NCBI RefSeq assembly: GCF_001486165.1
Contig: NZ_LN908977.1
Span: 1 to 42,765, forward strand
Length of the DNA: 42,765 bases
From: Bittarella massiliensis (ex Durand et al. 2017)
Lineage (GTDB): Bacteria; Bacillota; Clostridia; Oscillospirales; Ruminococcaceae
Direction: 5' to 3'
In this document: piece by piece, positions 16,600-25,070 of the stretch
Position numbering within the stretch: the stretch's first letter is position 1
Layout of the letters: every line of letters starts with the position of its first letter
The notes under the pieces: model-generated
Databases searched by the model: none
Told to the model about the DNA's origin: nothing
The model's input: the letters and a program-made list of their open reading frames with translations, nothing else
Program-made: the position numbers and the translations under genes

Positions 16600-16676
16600 T
16601 TGCGTTCTGGCACCAGTATAGGATATAATTGGCTTGTTAGAAAGAGCCAATTTGGGAGAATTTATAGGAGCCAGTT
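16600..16676. promoter_or_regulatory. Divergent promoter region with MocR operator-like repeats
   Basis: Rightward promoter: TTGCGT (16600), 18 bases, TATAAT (16624-16629). Leftward promoter: TTTCTA, 17 bases, TATACT (16615-16620). An inverted pair AATTGGCT (16627-16634) / AGCCAATT (16645-16652) overlaps both, and a third half-site AGCCAGTT (16669-16676) is a direct repeat 24 bases downstream. MocR regulators are known to bind paired direct or inverted half-sites. Confidence 0.65.
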
Positions 16677-16690
16677 GGAGGCGATGTCGG

Positions 16691-18100
16691 GTGTTCATCC
16701 TGCTTGAAGAGAGGGACGGCCAACCCCTGTACGTACAAATTTACCGCCAGATCAAGGAGATGATCGCCGCCGGACAGCTGCGCCCGGGGGAGCGGCTGCC
16801 CTCCACCCGGGCCCTGGCCGCCACCCTGGCGGTGGGGCGGAACACGGTGGAGAACGCCTACGCCCAGCTGGTGGTAGAGGGGTATGTGAGCAGCCGCCAG
16901 GGGAGCGGGTACGAGGTGCAGCCGCTGGTGGAGCTGGGGCCCTGCCCGCCCCCGGCCCCCGCCGAGAGGCGGGAAGCGCCGCCCCCGCCCCTGGGCGAGC
17001 GGGTGCGCATCGACTTTCAGTACGGGCAGCTGGATCCCCGCGATTTTCCCCTGGGGCTTTGGCGGAGGTGGACGGCCCAAGCCCTGGACGAGCTGCGGCC
17101 GGAGGAGCTGGTGGGGTACAGCAGCGGCAAGGGGGCCTACGGCCTGCGCCGGGAGGTGGCCCGCTATCTCCGCCGCTCCCGGGGGGTGGTCTGCGCGCCC
17201 GAACAGGTGCTCATCTGCGCCGGGACCACCTACGCCCTGAGCCTGTTGGGGCAGATGCTGCGGCCCCGGTGGGGGCGGGTGGCGATGGAGGACCCGGGCT
17301 ACCCCAACGCCAAAGAGGTGTTTGCCAAGTGCGGTCTCGGGCTGCTGCCCATCCCGGTGGAGGAGGACGGCCTCTGCGTCGACGCCCTGGCGGCCAGCGG
17401 CGCGGGGGCGGTTTACACCACCCCCTCCCACCAGTTCCCCGGGGGGGCGGTGCTCTCCATCCAAAAGCGGCACCAACTGCTCAACTGGGCCCGGCAGACC
17501 GGCGGGATCGTCATCGAAGACGACTACGACAGCGAGTTTCGCTACCACGGCCGGCCCATCCCCTCCATCGCCAGCCTCAGCCCCGGGGACAACGTGGTCT
17601 ACATGGGCACCCTCTCCAAGATCCTCTCGCCGGGGCTGCGGGTCAGCTACATGGTGCTGCCGCCCCTGCTGACCGAGGTGTACGACCGCGGGTTCGCCGA
17701 GTACCCGGCCTCGGTCTCGATACTGGAGCAGAAGGTGTTGGAGCGGTTTTTGGGCTCGGAGAGGTGGGAGGCGCACCTCCGCCGGGTCTGCACCGCCAAC
17801 CGCAAGAAGCACGACCTGCTGGTGCGCTGCCTGAAGGAGGAGCTGGGCGGGCGCTTTGCCGTGCAGGGGGAGAATGCAGGGCTGCACCTGCTGGTGCAGT
17901 CGCTGGAGGGGCGGGGGGAGGAGGTGCTCATCCGCCGCGCCCTGGCCCGGCAGGTGCGGGTCTACCCGGTCTCCCGCTACTGGATGGAGCGGGCGCGCTA
18001 CGGCGGGGACACGGTTCTGCTGGGGTTTGCCGGCCTCTCGGAGGGGGAGATCTGCGAGGGGGTGCGGCTGCTGGGCGAGGCCTGGGGGGAGGAAGGGTAG
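16691..18100 (+). CDS. MocR-type transcription regulator (GntR winged helix plus PLP aminotransferase-like domain)
   Basis: 469 residues. Residues about 8-75 are a GntR winged helix (PLYVQIYRQIKEMIAAGQLRPGERLPSTRALAATLAVGRNTVENAYAQL). Residues about 105-465 are an aminotransferase class I fold with the PLP lysine Lys310 in TLSKILSPGLR and the motif IEDDYDSEFRYHGRP. Such proteins sense PLP or an amine and activate or repress. GTG 16691 follows GGAGGCG by about nine bases; TTG 16634 lies inside the operator and is rejected. Likely target: the divergent flavin-type gene and itself. Confidence 0.93.
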   Translation: MFILLEERDGQPLYVQIYRQIKEMIAAGQLRPGERLPSTRALAATLAVGRNTVENAYAQLVVEGYVSSRQGSGYEVQPLVELGPCPPPAPAERREAPPPPLGERVRIDFQYGQLDPRDFPLGLWRRWTAQALDELRPEELVGYSSGKGAYGLRREVARYLRRSRGVVCAPEQVLICAGTTYALSLLGQMLRPRWGRVAMEDPGYPNAKEVFAKCGLGLLPIPVEEDGLCVDALAASGAGAVYTTPSHQFPGGAVLSIQKRHQLLNWARQTGGIVIEDDYDSEFRYHGRPIPSIASLSPGDNVVYMGTLSKILSPGLRVSYMVLPPLLTEVYDRGFAEYPASVSILEQKVLERFLGSERWEAHLRRVCTANRKKHDLLVRCLKEELGGRFAVQGENAGLHLLVQSLEGRGEEVLIRRALARQVRVYPVSRYWMERARYGGDTVLLGFAGLSEGEICEGVRLLGEAWGEEG

Positions 18101-18845
18101 TCGTTTGGCTCGACCCCGGGGGAGGGGACCGTCCGCCGCCGCTGTTTGAGGGGCGGATACAGGTGGAAAGGGGGAGGCGGCGCCTTCCCTTTTTTGCTTG
18201 TGATAAGGGGAGTGCCCGACGCCGGTTTCTCCTGGCGGAGGGGCGAGGGGGCAAGGGGGCAGTGGGGCAGGTCTCCCGGATGGGAGCGAGGGGGCGTTTC
18301 CGGTTGCCTCTGTGAAGGTGGAAGGGGAGGGGAGACTCCCGGGCGGGGCGGGGAGAAAGGAGGAATGTTCTGGCCGGGGTGGTTGCGGGGGGCTGCGCGC
18401 CTTTTTGCCCGGAGGTCTGTCTGGGTGTAGGAGGGGCGGCGTTGGGGGGTGACGTCCCTGCCAGGGGACGACCTGCGGCGGGAAGGTCGGCTGCCTTTCT
18501 GGTGTGAGTTCGTGCTGCGGGGGAAAAGCGTCGGCGCGGGTCCGCCCTGGCTGAATTGGTTGCGGCGAGGGCTGTGTCCCCTTTTTGTCCGGGGGGCTGT
18601 CTGGGCGGGGAACTGGGCCCTGGCGGGCGGAGAAGGGGTGGGATTTGGGTTGCGGCGATGGGGGGGCGGGGGAACTGCCTTGCAGGGCGACAGGCGGGAA
18701 GGGCTGCTGCCTTTCTGGCGCGGGCCCGCGCTGTGGGGGGGAACAGGGGGCGGACTTTTGAGTGACGGGGCTGCCCTGCGTGGGGAGGAGGGAGCTGGAC
18801 TTCCGCCCGGTGGGGTCGGCCCGCGGGGACGGCGGCCGAATGCCC
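18101..18845. other. Gene-free, G-rich spacer with degenerate internal repeats
   Basis: About 745 bases with no supported gene. Open frames on both strands are low-complexity Pro/Arg/Gly and lack start sites. The + strand is G-rich (18661-18720 holds 30 G and 14 C). Pieces recur: CTTTTTGCCCGGAGG at 18401 and CTTTTTGTCCGGGGG at 18581; CTGCCTTTCTGG at 18491 and 18707. Confidence 0.55.
18380..18740. repeat. Degenerate tandem duplication within the spacer
   Basis: Two diverged copies of a roughly 180-216 bp segment. Shared landmarks are GGTTGCGG starts, CTTTTTG(C/T)CCGG, CTGTCTGGG, GCGGGAAGG and CTGCCTTTCTGG. The offsets differ (180 and 216 bases), so insertions or losses have occurred between copies. 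Confidence 0.5.
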
Positions 18846-18875
18846 TTGCCACCCCCTGCGGCTTTGTGCTACACT
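18846..18875 (+). promoter_or_regulatory. Promoter for the VOC-family gene
   Basis: TTGCCA, 18 bases, TACACT, with TG one base upstream of the -10 (TGTGCTACACT). It lies 45 bases ahead of ATG 18921. Confidence 0.7.
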
Positions 18876-18920
18876 GGAGACAAGGAATAAAACCTGTTTC
18901 TGGAAAAAGGAGGAATTGTT

Positions 18921-19292
18921 ATGTCCGCTGAAATTCGCCTTGCCGACATCGTGGTCGACTGCGCCGACGAGGGGCAGCTCTGCGCCTTTTACGAGGGCCT
19001 TCTCGGCTGGAAGCGGGGGGAGATGTTCGGTCACCCCACCCTCACCAGCGCCGCCGGGGTCACCCTTCTCTTTGTGCAGGAGGAGGACTACGTCTCCCCC
19101 GTCTGGCCGGAGGAGGAAGGCCGCCAGCAAAAGCAGGTCCACTTTGACTTTTTGGTGCCCGACGTGGCGGAGGCTGTCGCCAAGGCCGAGGCGTTGGGCG
19201 GCAGAAAGGCCGATGCCCAGTTTGGCGGCGAGGTGTTCACCACCGTTCTCGACCCCGCGGGTCACCCCCTCTGCCTGGTGAAAGAGGGATAG
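18921..19292 (+). CDS. VOC-family (glyoxalase/bleomycin-resistance fold) protein
   Basis: 123 residues with the paired beta-alpha-beta-beta-beta layout of the vicinal-oxygen-chelate fold: IRLADIVVDCADEGQLCAFYEGLLGWKRG at the start and FTTVLDPAGHPLCLVKEG at the end, with HFDFLVPDVAEAVAKAEALGG between. VOC proteins are metal-dependent lyases or dioxygenases, or bind antibiotics. The substrate cannot be told from sequence. ATG 18921 follows AAAGGAGG. It is monocistronic with its own promoter and terminator. Confidence 0.88.
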   Translation: MSAEIRLADIVVDCADEGQLCAFYEGLLGWKRGEMFGHPTLTSAAGVTLLFVQEEDYVSPVWPEEEGRQQKQVHFDFLVPDVAEAVAKAEALGGRKADAQFGGEVFTTVLDPAGHPLCLVKEG

Positions 19293-19314
19293 AAAAACAG
19301 GGTGTTTAAAGGAA

Positions 19315-19346
19315 GGCCCCCCGCTTGGGCGGGGGGCCCTTTTTTT
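19315..19346 (+). terminator. Rho-independent terminator
   Basis: GGCCCCCCGC / GCGGGGGGCC stem with a four-base loop, followed by C and seven T, 22 bases after the VOC gene stop. Confidence 0.92.
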
Positions 19347-19364
19347 ATGGCTTCCCTCTAAAAA

Positions 19365-19399
19365 GTCACAAAATGAAAATATGGAAAAGAAGTTGTGAC
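19365..19399. promoter_or_regulatory. Inverted repeat GTCACAA-N21-TTGTGAC, possible operator
   Basis: Seven-base arms at 19365-19371 and 19393-19399 in an A-rich stretch about 65 bases upstream of the -35 of the sortase-substrate promoter. The arm resembles the -35 core in front of the sigma gene at 14541. A binding site is inferred only. Confidence 0.3.
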
Positions 19400-19461
19400 C
19401 AAACGGCACAGATGCCGGTTGAGAGCCATTTGACAAGGTTTCACAAGAGGGGATGCGCCGA

Positions 19462-19490
19462 TTGTTTTCCCCATTTGCCGCTGATATGAT
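19462..19490 (+). promoter_or_regulatory. Promoter for the sortase-substrate gene
   Basis: TTGTTT, 17 bases, TATGAT, with TG one base upstream of the -10 (TGATATGAT). It is 50 bases before ATG 19540. Confidence 0.7.
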
Positions 19491-19539
19491 GAAAAAAGAA
19501 AACCCGAACATTTGGGAGAAGAGAAAGGATTGCGGCAAC

Positions 19540-20997
19540 ATGAAAAAACACCCGGCAAAACGGCTGGTCAGCCTTCTTCTGGCGGCCCTGCTGGCCTTCC
19601 TGGCCACTGCGGCCCTGGCGGCGGGACCGGCGGGCGAGAACATCGAGGTCTTTGCCAGCGGCGAGACCGGCAGCGGCGGCGGGGCCGACCTGACCAACAC
19701 CGAGGACAGCCCCTTTGACCCGGTCAAGTTTACAGACCCCAAACAGGGGGTCACCTCGGCCCAACTGGTCATCTACGCCTACGACGTGGACGCCCCGGAC
19801 GAAATCGACGAGGTCTTTCTCAACGGACACTCGGTGGGCATCCTCACCGGGATGGACGAGGAGTGGAACACCAGCGTCCTCGAGGTGACCGGCGACGCCC
19901 TGAAGTCCCTGTGCGACGGACAGGAAAACAGCATCGCCGTCAAGACCAACAGCGGCTGGATCGTCTTTGTGCGCACCATCACCCTGGTCGTCAACGGCGG
20001 CAGCGCGGGCGGCCAGTTCGACAGGGGCAGCTCCACCGTCACCGCCACCCTCAACGGGCAGGAGATCGTCACCTCGGTCACGGTCACCTCGGTCAGCGGG
20101 GGGACCTTTGGGGTGGAGTACGCCGTCAAGGAGCTGGACAGCGAGGGCAACCAGGTGCGCCAGGTGGCCAGCAAGAGCGAGCCCAGCGTCTCCTTTGCCG
20201 CCGGCACGGTCCACAGGGAGGAGGAGACTTTTTCCCTGCCCGAGGCCCCCAAACCGGGGACTGCCTACCGGGTGGACTACGTCATCAAGGACAGCTTGCA
20301 GATCCCCGTCTTCACCCTGAGCGCGGTCGTCGGCTCCACCGTGGAGGCGGGCGTTGCCGTCGAGAGCGGTGAGGTGGCCGCCGACGCCATCTCGGTACAG
20401 GGGCTCAAGGGCGCGGCGGCCGCACTGGCCAGCCCCACCGAGGGGAACGCCACCTCGGTGACCCTGACGGTGAGAGAGGGGAAGGAGGCTGCCGACTACG
20501 GCGACATCCTCACCCGCGCCGAGGGCGACGGGCACGCCGTGGGATTGGCCCTGGAACTGACCGTCGACAAGGAGGTCAAGGATGCGGCGGGCCGGTTGGT
20601 GGCCGGCGAATCCGGCCCGGTGGCGCAGTTGGATCGGCCCATCCAGATTTCCATCCAGCTGCCCATGCCGCTGCAGGGGAAGACCGGTTACGCGGTCTAC
20701 CGCTCCCACCAGGGGAAGGTGGACGTCCTCACCGAGGCGGCCAACAGCGAGGGGGAGGGGATCGCCCTGAGCGCCGACGGGAGCACCCTCACCCTGACGG
20801 TCGGCAAGTTTTCCACCTACGCCATCACCTATCAGGGGGAGAAGGGCGGGACCCCTGCGGAGCCCGGTCGGTTGGACGACGAGCCCAACACCGGCGCGCC
20901 CGCCCAGACCGCCGGTTGGGCCGTCGGTCTGGGGACCCTGTCGGTGGGCGCCTTCCTCTTCTGGAAGCTGCGCCGCGGCGTGGGTCCGACCCGCTAG
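19540..20997 (+). CDS. Cell-wall-anchored surface protein (sortase substrate)
   Basis: 485 residues. Residues 1-28 are a signal peptide (KKHPAKRLVSLLLAALLAFLATAALA). The mature part is beta-rich and Thr/Val-rich without a family I can name. The C-terminus carries a sorting signal: EPNTG in LDDEPNTGAPAQ, a hydrophobic helix (AGWAVGLGTLSVGAFLFW) and a positive tail KLRRG. EPNTG is not LPxTG, but resembles the (S/P)PxTG motifs used by class B sortases of clostridia. ATG 19540 follows AGAAAGGATT; the longer frame from 19453 would include the promoter. A class B sortase gene follows 87 bases downstream. Confidence 0.85.
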   Translation: MKKHPAKRLVSLLLAALLAFLATAALAAGPAGENIEVFASGETGSGGGADLTNTEDSPFDPVKFTDPKQGVTSAQLVIYAYDVDAPDEIDEVFLNGHSVGILTGMDEEWNTSVLEVTGDALKSLCDGQENSIAVKTNSGWIVFVRTITLVVNGGSAGGQFDRGSSTVTATLNGQEIVTSVTVTSVSGGTFGVEYAVKELDSEGNQVRQVASKSEPSVSFAAGTVHREEETFSLPEAPKPGTAYRVDYVIKDSLQIPVFTLSAVVGSTVEAGVAVESGEVAADAISVQGLKGAAAALASPTEGNATSVTLTVREGKEAADYGDILTRAEGDGHAVGLALELTVDKEVKDAAGRLVAGESGPVAQLDRPIQISIQLPMPLQGKTGYAVYRSHQGKVDVLTEAANSEGEGIALSADGSTLTLTVGKFSTYAITYQGEKGGTPAEPGRLDDEPNTGAPAQTAGWAVGLGTLSVGAFLFWKLRRGVGPTR

Positions 20998-21084
20998 ATC
21001 CGCTTTGATCGCGCGGTGAGAGGCCGCGGAGAAAGGGTGTGAGTCGATCACATCCTTTCTTTTGCAGAGAGAGGGGGCGGCGGG

Positions 21085-22059
21085 ATGGACCGCGGCGAAA
21101 AATCGGCCCCGCGGCCCACCGGGGCGGGGCGGGTCTCCCTTTTGGCGCGGGTGGCCCTGCTGGCTCTCCTCGCTTTGGGGGAGTGGGCGCTGGAGCGGCT
21201 GGCGCTGCTCGGGCGGGCGGCGGGCTACGGCCTGCTGGCCCTGGGGGAGTGGCTGGGAGAGCGCTGTCTCGCCCTGCTCCGCCGAGCGGGGGACGGTCTG
21301 GGACGGGCGGGGGAGCGGGCTTTGCGCGGCGGTGGGACCGCGGGGGCGGCTCTTGTACTCTGCTTGCTGGTCGCCACCGCCCCGGCTCTGGCGGGGCTTC
21401 TCCCCGCCGCCCCCCAGGCGGTGGCGGCGCCGCACCTGCAGGTGGCGGCGGAGGTTCTGGCCGCCCCGCCGGAGGACCCGCTGGCCTATCTGCAGCCCCT
21501 TTACGCCCAGAACAGCGACCTGGTGGGATGGATCGCCGTCGAGGGGACGGGGATCGACTTTCCGGTGGTGCGGGAGCGGGCCGCCCCCTACTATCTGACC
21601 CACAACTTTGCCCGCGAGGAGGACCGCTTCGGCATCCCCTTCATCAAGCATGAGATCTCTTTGGAGGACCGGCCGGACAACCTGGTCGTCTACGGCCACA
21701 ACATGCCCCACAGCGAGGAGATGTTCGGCCCGCTGGAGGGGTACCGCGACGTGGCCTTCTGCCGGGCGCACCCCACCCTGCGCTTTGACACCCTGACCCA
21801 GGCGGGGGAGTACCGGGTGGTGGCGGTGCTCCTCACCCGGGTCTACCGCCAGGGGGAGGAGGGGTTCCGCTACTACGCCGAGACCGATTTCCCCGACGAG
21901 GCGTCCTTTGCCTATTTCTACGAGAACATCAAGGAGGGGTCCCTCTACGACACCGGGGTGGAGGCCAGCTACGGCGACAGCTTTCTCACCCTCTCCACCT
22001 GCGTATACGACTGGGAGAACGGCCGCCTGGCGGTAGTGGCCAAACGGGTTTTCCCGTGA
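21085..22059 (+). CDS. srtB: Class B sortase
   Basis: 324 residues. An N-terminal region rich in Leu/Arg contains a membrane helix (AGAALVLCLLVATAPALAGLL, about residues 87-107). The catalytic domain has NSDLVGWIAVEGTGIDFPVV, His205 in LVVYGHNM, Cys306 in LSTCVYDWENGRL and Arg314 just after it. This is the class B order and spacing. It cuts the sorting signal of a surface protein and links it to peptidoglycan; the EPNTG protein directly upstream is the obvious substrate. The N-terminal 110 residues before the catalytic domain are unusually long. ATG 21085 follows GAGAGAGGGGG. Confidence 0.92.
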   Translation: MDRGEKSAPRPTGAGRVSLLARVALLALLALGEWALERLALLGRAAGYGLLALGEWLGERCLALLRRAGDGLGRAGERALRGGGTAGAALVLCLLVATAPALAGLLPAAPQAVAAPHLQVAAEVLAAPPEDPLAYLQPLYAQNSDLVGWIAVEGTGIDFPVVRERAAPYYLTHNFAREEDRFGIPFIKHEISLEDRPDNLVVYGHNMPHSEEMFGPLEGYRDVAFCRAHPTLRFDTLTQAGEYRVVAVLLTRVYRQGEEGFRYYAETDFPDEASFAYFYENIKEGSLYDTGVEASYGDSFLTLSTCVYDWENGRLAVVAKRVFP

Positions 22060-22067
22060 CCTTTGAG

Positions 22068-22104
22068 GCGGCGGGCCGGATGTGTTCCGGCCCGCCGCTT
22101 TTTT
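22068..22104 (+). terminator. Rho-independent terminator of the sortase operon
   Basis: Perfect 13-bp stem GCGGCGGGCCGGA / TCCGGCCCGCCGC, loop TGTGT, six T. It starts nine bases after the sortase stop. Confidence 0.95.
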
Positions 22105-22241
22105 GTGGGGAGGAAGTGAGAGGTGGAGGGCGTTGGGGGCGGTTTCCCGGTGGCCGTGTCCCCCCTTGACGCGCCGACTGTCTCCCCGCACAGAGGAGAG
22201 AGCTGAAATTTGTGCAGGAATTTGTCGGCAACCCATTGCAA

Positions 22242-22270
22242 TTGCCGGACAATTTCTATATCATTAAAAT
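22242..22270 (+). promoter_or_regulatory. Promoter upstream of the Na/Pi cotransporter
   Basis: TTGCCG, 17 bases, TAAAAT; a second -10-like TATAAT is at 22272-22277. The leader of about 90 bases is AT-rich and contains the direct repeat TGTAAA-N5-TGTAAA at 22281-22297. Confidence 0.6.
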
Positions 22271-22366
22271 ATATAATGCATGTAAAAAGAATGTAAATTC
22301 TGAGAAAAGTCCAGCGAATCTTGCGGGGAGGGGGACCTCCCTAAAATTACGGTAAAGTGGGTTTGT

Positions 22367-24001
22367 GTGACGATGGGAATTGGCAACATTCTGGCCCTTT
22401 TAGGGGGCCTCGGCGCATTTCTGTTTGGCATGAAGTACATGGGCGACGGGCTGGAGGCAGCCGCCGGGCCCAAGATGAGCAACCTGATGGAGACCTTGAC
22501 CCGGACGCCGGTGCGGGGCTTTTTGCTGGGGATGTTGGTGACGGTGGCCATTCAGTCCTCCTCCGCCACCACCGTCATGGTGATGGGCTTTCTCAACGCC
22601 GGCATCCTCAACCTGGCCCAGGCCACCGGCGTCATCATCGGCGCCAACATCGGCACCACCATCACCAGCGTCCTCATTGCGCTGGACATCTCGGCCATGG
22701 CGCCCTTCTGCATCTTCATCGGCGCGGCGGCCCTTCTCTACTGCAAGAAGCGCACCTACAAGCACATCGGCCAGGTGGTGCTGGGCTTCGGTATCCTCTT
22801 TCAGGGGCTGGACACCATGAGCGGCGCCATGGGCGCCCTCAAGGACGTGCCCGCCTTTCAGCAGTTCATCACCACCGCCAAAAACCCCATTGTCGGGGTG
22901 CTGGTGGGGGTGCTGCTCTGCGCGGTCATCCAGTCCTCCTCCGCCGCCGTGGGCGTGTTGCAGGCCCTGGCCCTGCAGGGGCTGATGCCCATCCACTTTG
23001 CCTCCTTCATCATCTGCGGCATCAACATCGGCTCCTCGGTGCCCCCCTTCCTCTCGGCCATCAGCGCCAAGAACAACGCCAAGCGGGCCGCCTGCATCTA
23101 CTTCATCTACAACGTCATCGGCGCCCTCCTCTTTGTGCCCATCACCCTGTTCACCCCCTTTACCGACTGGATCGAGATGCTCACCGCCGTGCCCATGGTG
23201 CAGGTCTCCCTCTGTCACATTGCCTTTAAGGTGGTCACCGGCCTGGTGCTGCTGCCCTTCACCGACGGCATCGTCAAGCTGTCCTACAAATTTGTCCCCC
23301 GCAAGGCCCACGAGGACGAGCGCCGCCTCCTCTTCATCGACAAGAACCTGGCGACCTCCCCCAGCGCGGCGGTGGCCCAGATTCAAAAAGAGGTGGAGCG
23401 GATGAGCCGGGTCGCCCGCAACAACTTTGTGCGGGCCGCCGAGGGACTGCTCAAGTCGGACGTCTCCCAGGCCGAGTTGATCCGCGACCAGGAGGACTTG
23501 ATCGACTATCTAAACCACGGCATCACCGACTTTCTGGTGAAGATCACCAAGCAGGAGATGCCCGGGCGGATCTCCCTCTACGTCAGCCGCATCTTCCACG
23601 TGGTCAGCGACATCGAGCGCATCGGCGACCACGCCCTCAACCTGCTGGAGCGCACCGAGATGTTTGTGGACCGGGAGCTGCTCTACTCCCCCATGGCCAT
23701 CCAGGAGCTGGAGACCATCTACGAGGCCGACCTCTACCTGTTTGACCGCTCCATCGGCGCCTTCCTCCGCCAGGATCTGACCGACGCCGAGGAGGGAGAG
23801 CTGCACGATTTGGAGGAGCGGGTGGACGAGCTGGTCCTCACCTCGCAGGACAACCACGTGGCCCGGCTGCGCCGCAACGAGTGCCAGACCGAGCCCGGCC
23901 TGGTCTTTGACGAGGTGCTCAACGATCTGGAGCGCATCGGCGACCACTCCTTCAACATCGCCCAGGCCGCCAAAAAGGGGAAGGCCGCGCGGATGGTCTG
24001 A
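22367..24001 (+). CDS. Na+/phosphate cotransporter with C-terminal PhoU-like domain
   Basis: 544 residues. The membrane half (about residues 1-310) has two inverted repeats, each with the QSSS signature (VAIQSSSATTVMVMGF and CAVIQSSSAAVGVLQAL) and GANIGTT / GINIGSS motifs, as in NptA/PNaS transporters that import phosphate with sodium. The cytoplasmic half (about 330-540) has two PhoU-type helical repeats with ERIGDHALN and ERIGDHSFN. The start is GTG 22367 or ATG 22373; no strong ribosome site precedes either. It is a single gene with its own promoter and terminator. Confidence 0.94.
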   Translation: MTMGIGNILALLGGLGAFLFGMKYMGDGLEAAAGPKMSNLMETLTRTPVRGFLLGMLVTVAIQSSSATTVMVMGFLNAGILNLAQATGVIIGANIGTTITSVLIALDISAMAPFCIFIGAAALLYCKKRTYKHIGQVVLGFGILFQGLDTMSGAMGALKDVPAFQQFITTAKNPIVGVLVGVLLCAVIQSSSAAVGVLQALALQGLMPIHFASFIICGINIGSSVPPFLSAISAKNNAKRAACIYFIYNVIGALLFVPITLFTPFTDWIEMLTAVPMVQVSLCHIAFKVVTGLVLLPFTDGIVKLSYKFVPRKAHEDERRLLFIDKNLATSPSAAVAQIQKEVERMSRVARNNFVRAAEGLLKSDVSQAELIRDQEDLIDYLNHGITDFLVKITKQEMPGRISLYVSRIFHVVSDIERIGDHALNLLERTEMFVDRELLYSPMAIQELETIYEADLYLFDRSIGAFLRQDLTDAEEGELHDLEERVDELVLTSQDNHVARLRRNECQTEPGLVFDEVLNDLERIGDHSFNIAQAAKKGKAARMV

Positions 24002-24065
24002 TTTCCGCTGGATTTTCTGAGCTGGGAGGGCCCTCCTTTTCTGCGGGTGGTATCGTGTTTTCTCT

Positions 24066-24100
24066 GCGCCCCACTGCCAAGATGGCGGTGGGGCGCTTTT
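24066..24100 (+). terminator. Rho-independent terminator after the Na/Pi gene
   Basis: 13-bp stem GCGCCCCACTGCC / GGCGGTGGGGCGC (one G-T pair), five-base loop, TTTT. Confidence 0.85.
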
Positions 24101-24437
24101 GGTGGTGTGGCGGGAGGGGGGCATTTTCCGCGGCGGCGAAGAGGGGGTGCGGGGAAGGGGAAAAGGGGGAGCTGTTGCGAGACGGCGGGGTGCGGGCAAT
24201 CGGTTGGAGCGCTTGGGGGGCAGGAGAAGGGGGCGCTGTGGTGGGGCCACGGCAGGGGCGAACTTCTCTTTGGGATTTTGCCACGGATAGCCGGCGCTGG
24301 GTGCGGGCGGTTTTGAGGGGGGGAGGGCAAAAGCGGTCCGTTTTGCGCTGTTTTTCGGCGGCGGCTGGCGGGAGATATTCGTGGGCGGCGCGCGGGGGAA
24401 AGGCGGGCCGGCGAGGGGGCGCCTTTCCGTCCGGCGG
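24101..24437. other. Gene-free, G-rich spacer
   Basis: About 340 bases without a supported gene or recognisable element. The + strand is G-rich (24121-24180 holds 31 G and 9 C), as in the other long spacers. Confidence 0.55.
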
Positions 24438-24467
24438 TTGTCGCCACCCCCCGGACTGTGCTAAGAT
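24438..24467 (+). promoter_or_regulatory. Promoter for the phospholipid operon
   Basis: TTGTCG, 18 bases, TAAGAT with TG one base upstream (TGTGCTAAGAT). Transcription should start near 24474, which places the GGGGGAGG at 24469-24475 largely outside the mRNA and so favours GTG 24504 as the start of the first gene. Confidence 0.7.
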
Positions 24468-24503
24468 GGGGGAGGAAACCAATTGAAGAAGGAGTGGTTC
24501 GCT

Positions 24504-25070
24504 GTGGAAAGACCCCGCCTCAAGGAGGCGCTGAATATCCCCAACTGCATGTGCTACTTTCGCATCCTCCTCATCCCCCTTTTCGTCTGGCGCTTTGCCA
24601 CCGCCGAGACGGCGGCCGACTACTATCTGGCGGGGGGGATCGTTGCCCTATCGGGGCTGACCGACCTCTTTGACGGAAAGATCGCCCGCCGCTTTCAGAT
24701 GGTCACCGAGCTGGGCAAGTTCCTCGACCCCCTGGCGGACAAGCTCACCCTGGGGGCGCTCCTCCTCTGCATGGCGCTGCGCCGCCCCGCCCTCTGGCCG
24801 CTGATGGCTCTCTTTGCGGTGAAGGAGGGGTTCATGGCGGTGATGGGGCTGCTTTTGCTGCGGCGGGGGCGCAAGCTCGACGGGGCCATGTGGTTTGGCA
24901 AGGTCTGCACCGCCACCCTCTACCTGGCGGCGGCCGTCCTTCTCCTCTTCCCGGGGTTGCCGGGCGGGGTGCAAAACGGCATCGCCCTCCTCTGCGCGGC
25001 GGTGATGGCGGCCACTTTGGGACTCTACCTCCCGGTCTTTCGCCGGATGTGGCGGGAGAGCGCCCGATGA
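24504..25070 (+). CDS. pgsA: CDP-diacylglycerol--glycerol-3-phosphate 3-phosphatidyltransferase
   Basis: 188 residues with several membrane helices. It makes phosphatidylglycerol phosphate from CDP-diacylglycerol and glycerol 3-phosphate. The CDP-alcohol phosphotransferase motif DG-x2-AR-x8-G-x3-D-x3-D is complete (DLFDGKIARRF to LGKFLDPLADK). It opens near LKEALNIPNCMCYFRILLIPLF, as usual for PgsA. GTG 24504 follows AAGAAGGAG by nine bases; TTG 24483 is the alternative. It overlaps the next gene by four bases (ATGA), so the two are translationally coupled. Confidence 0.9.
   Translation: MERPRLKEALNIPNCMCYFRILLIPLFVWRFATAETAADYYLAGGIVALSGLTDLFDGKIARRFQMVTELGKFLDPLADKLTLGALLLCMALRRPALWPLMALFAVKEGFMAVMGLLLLRRGRKLDGAMWFGKVCTATLYLAAAVLLLFPGLPGGVQNGIALLCAAVMAATLGLYLPVFRRMWRESAR

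Noticed and set aside
17928-19772. 614-residue open frame on the - strand across the spacer and neighbouring genes
   Set aside because: It overlaps well-supported + genes, is low-complexity Pro/Arg and lacks a start site.
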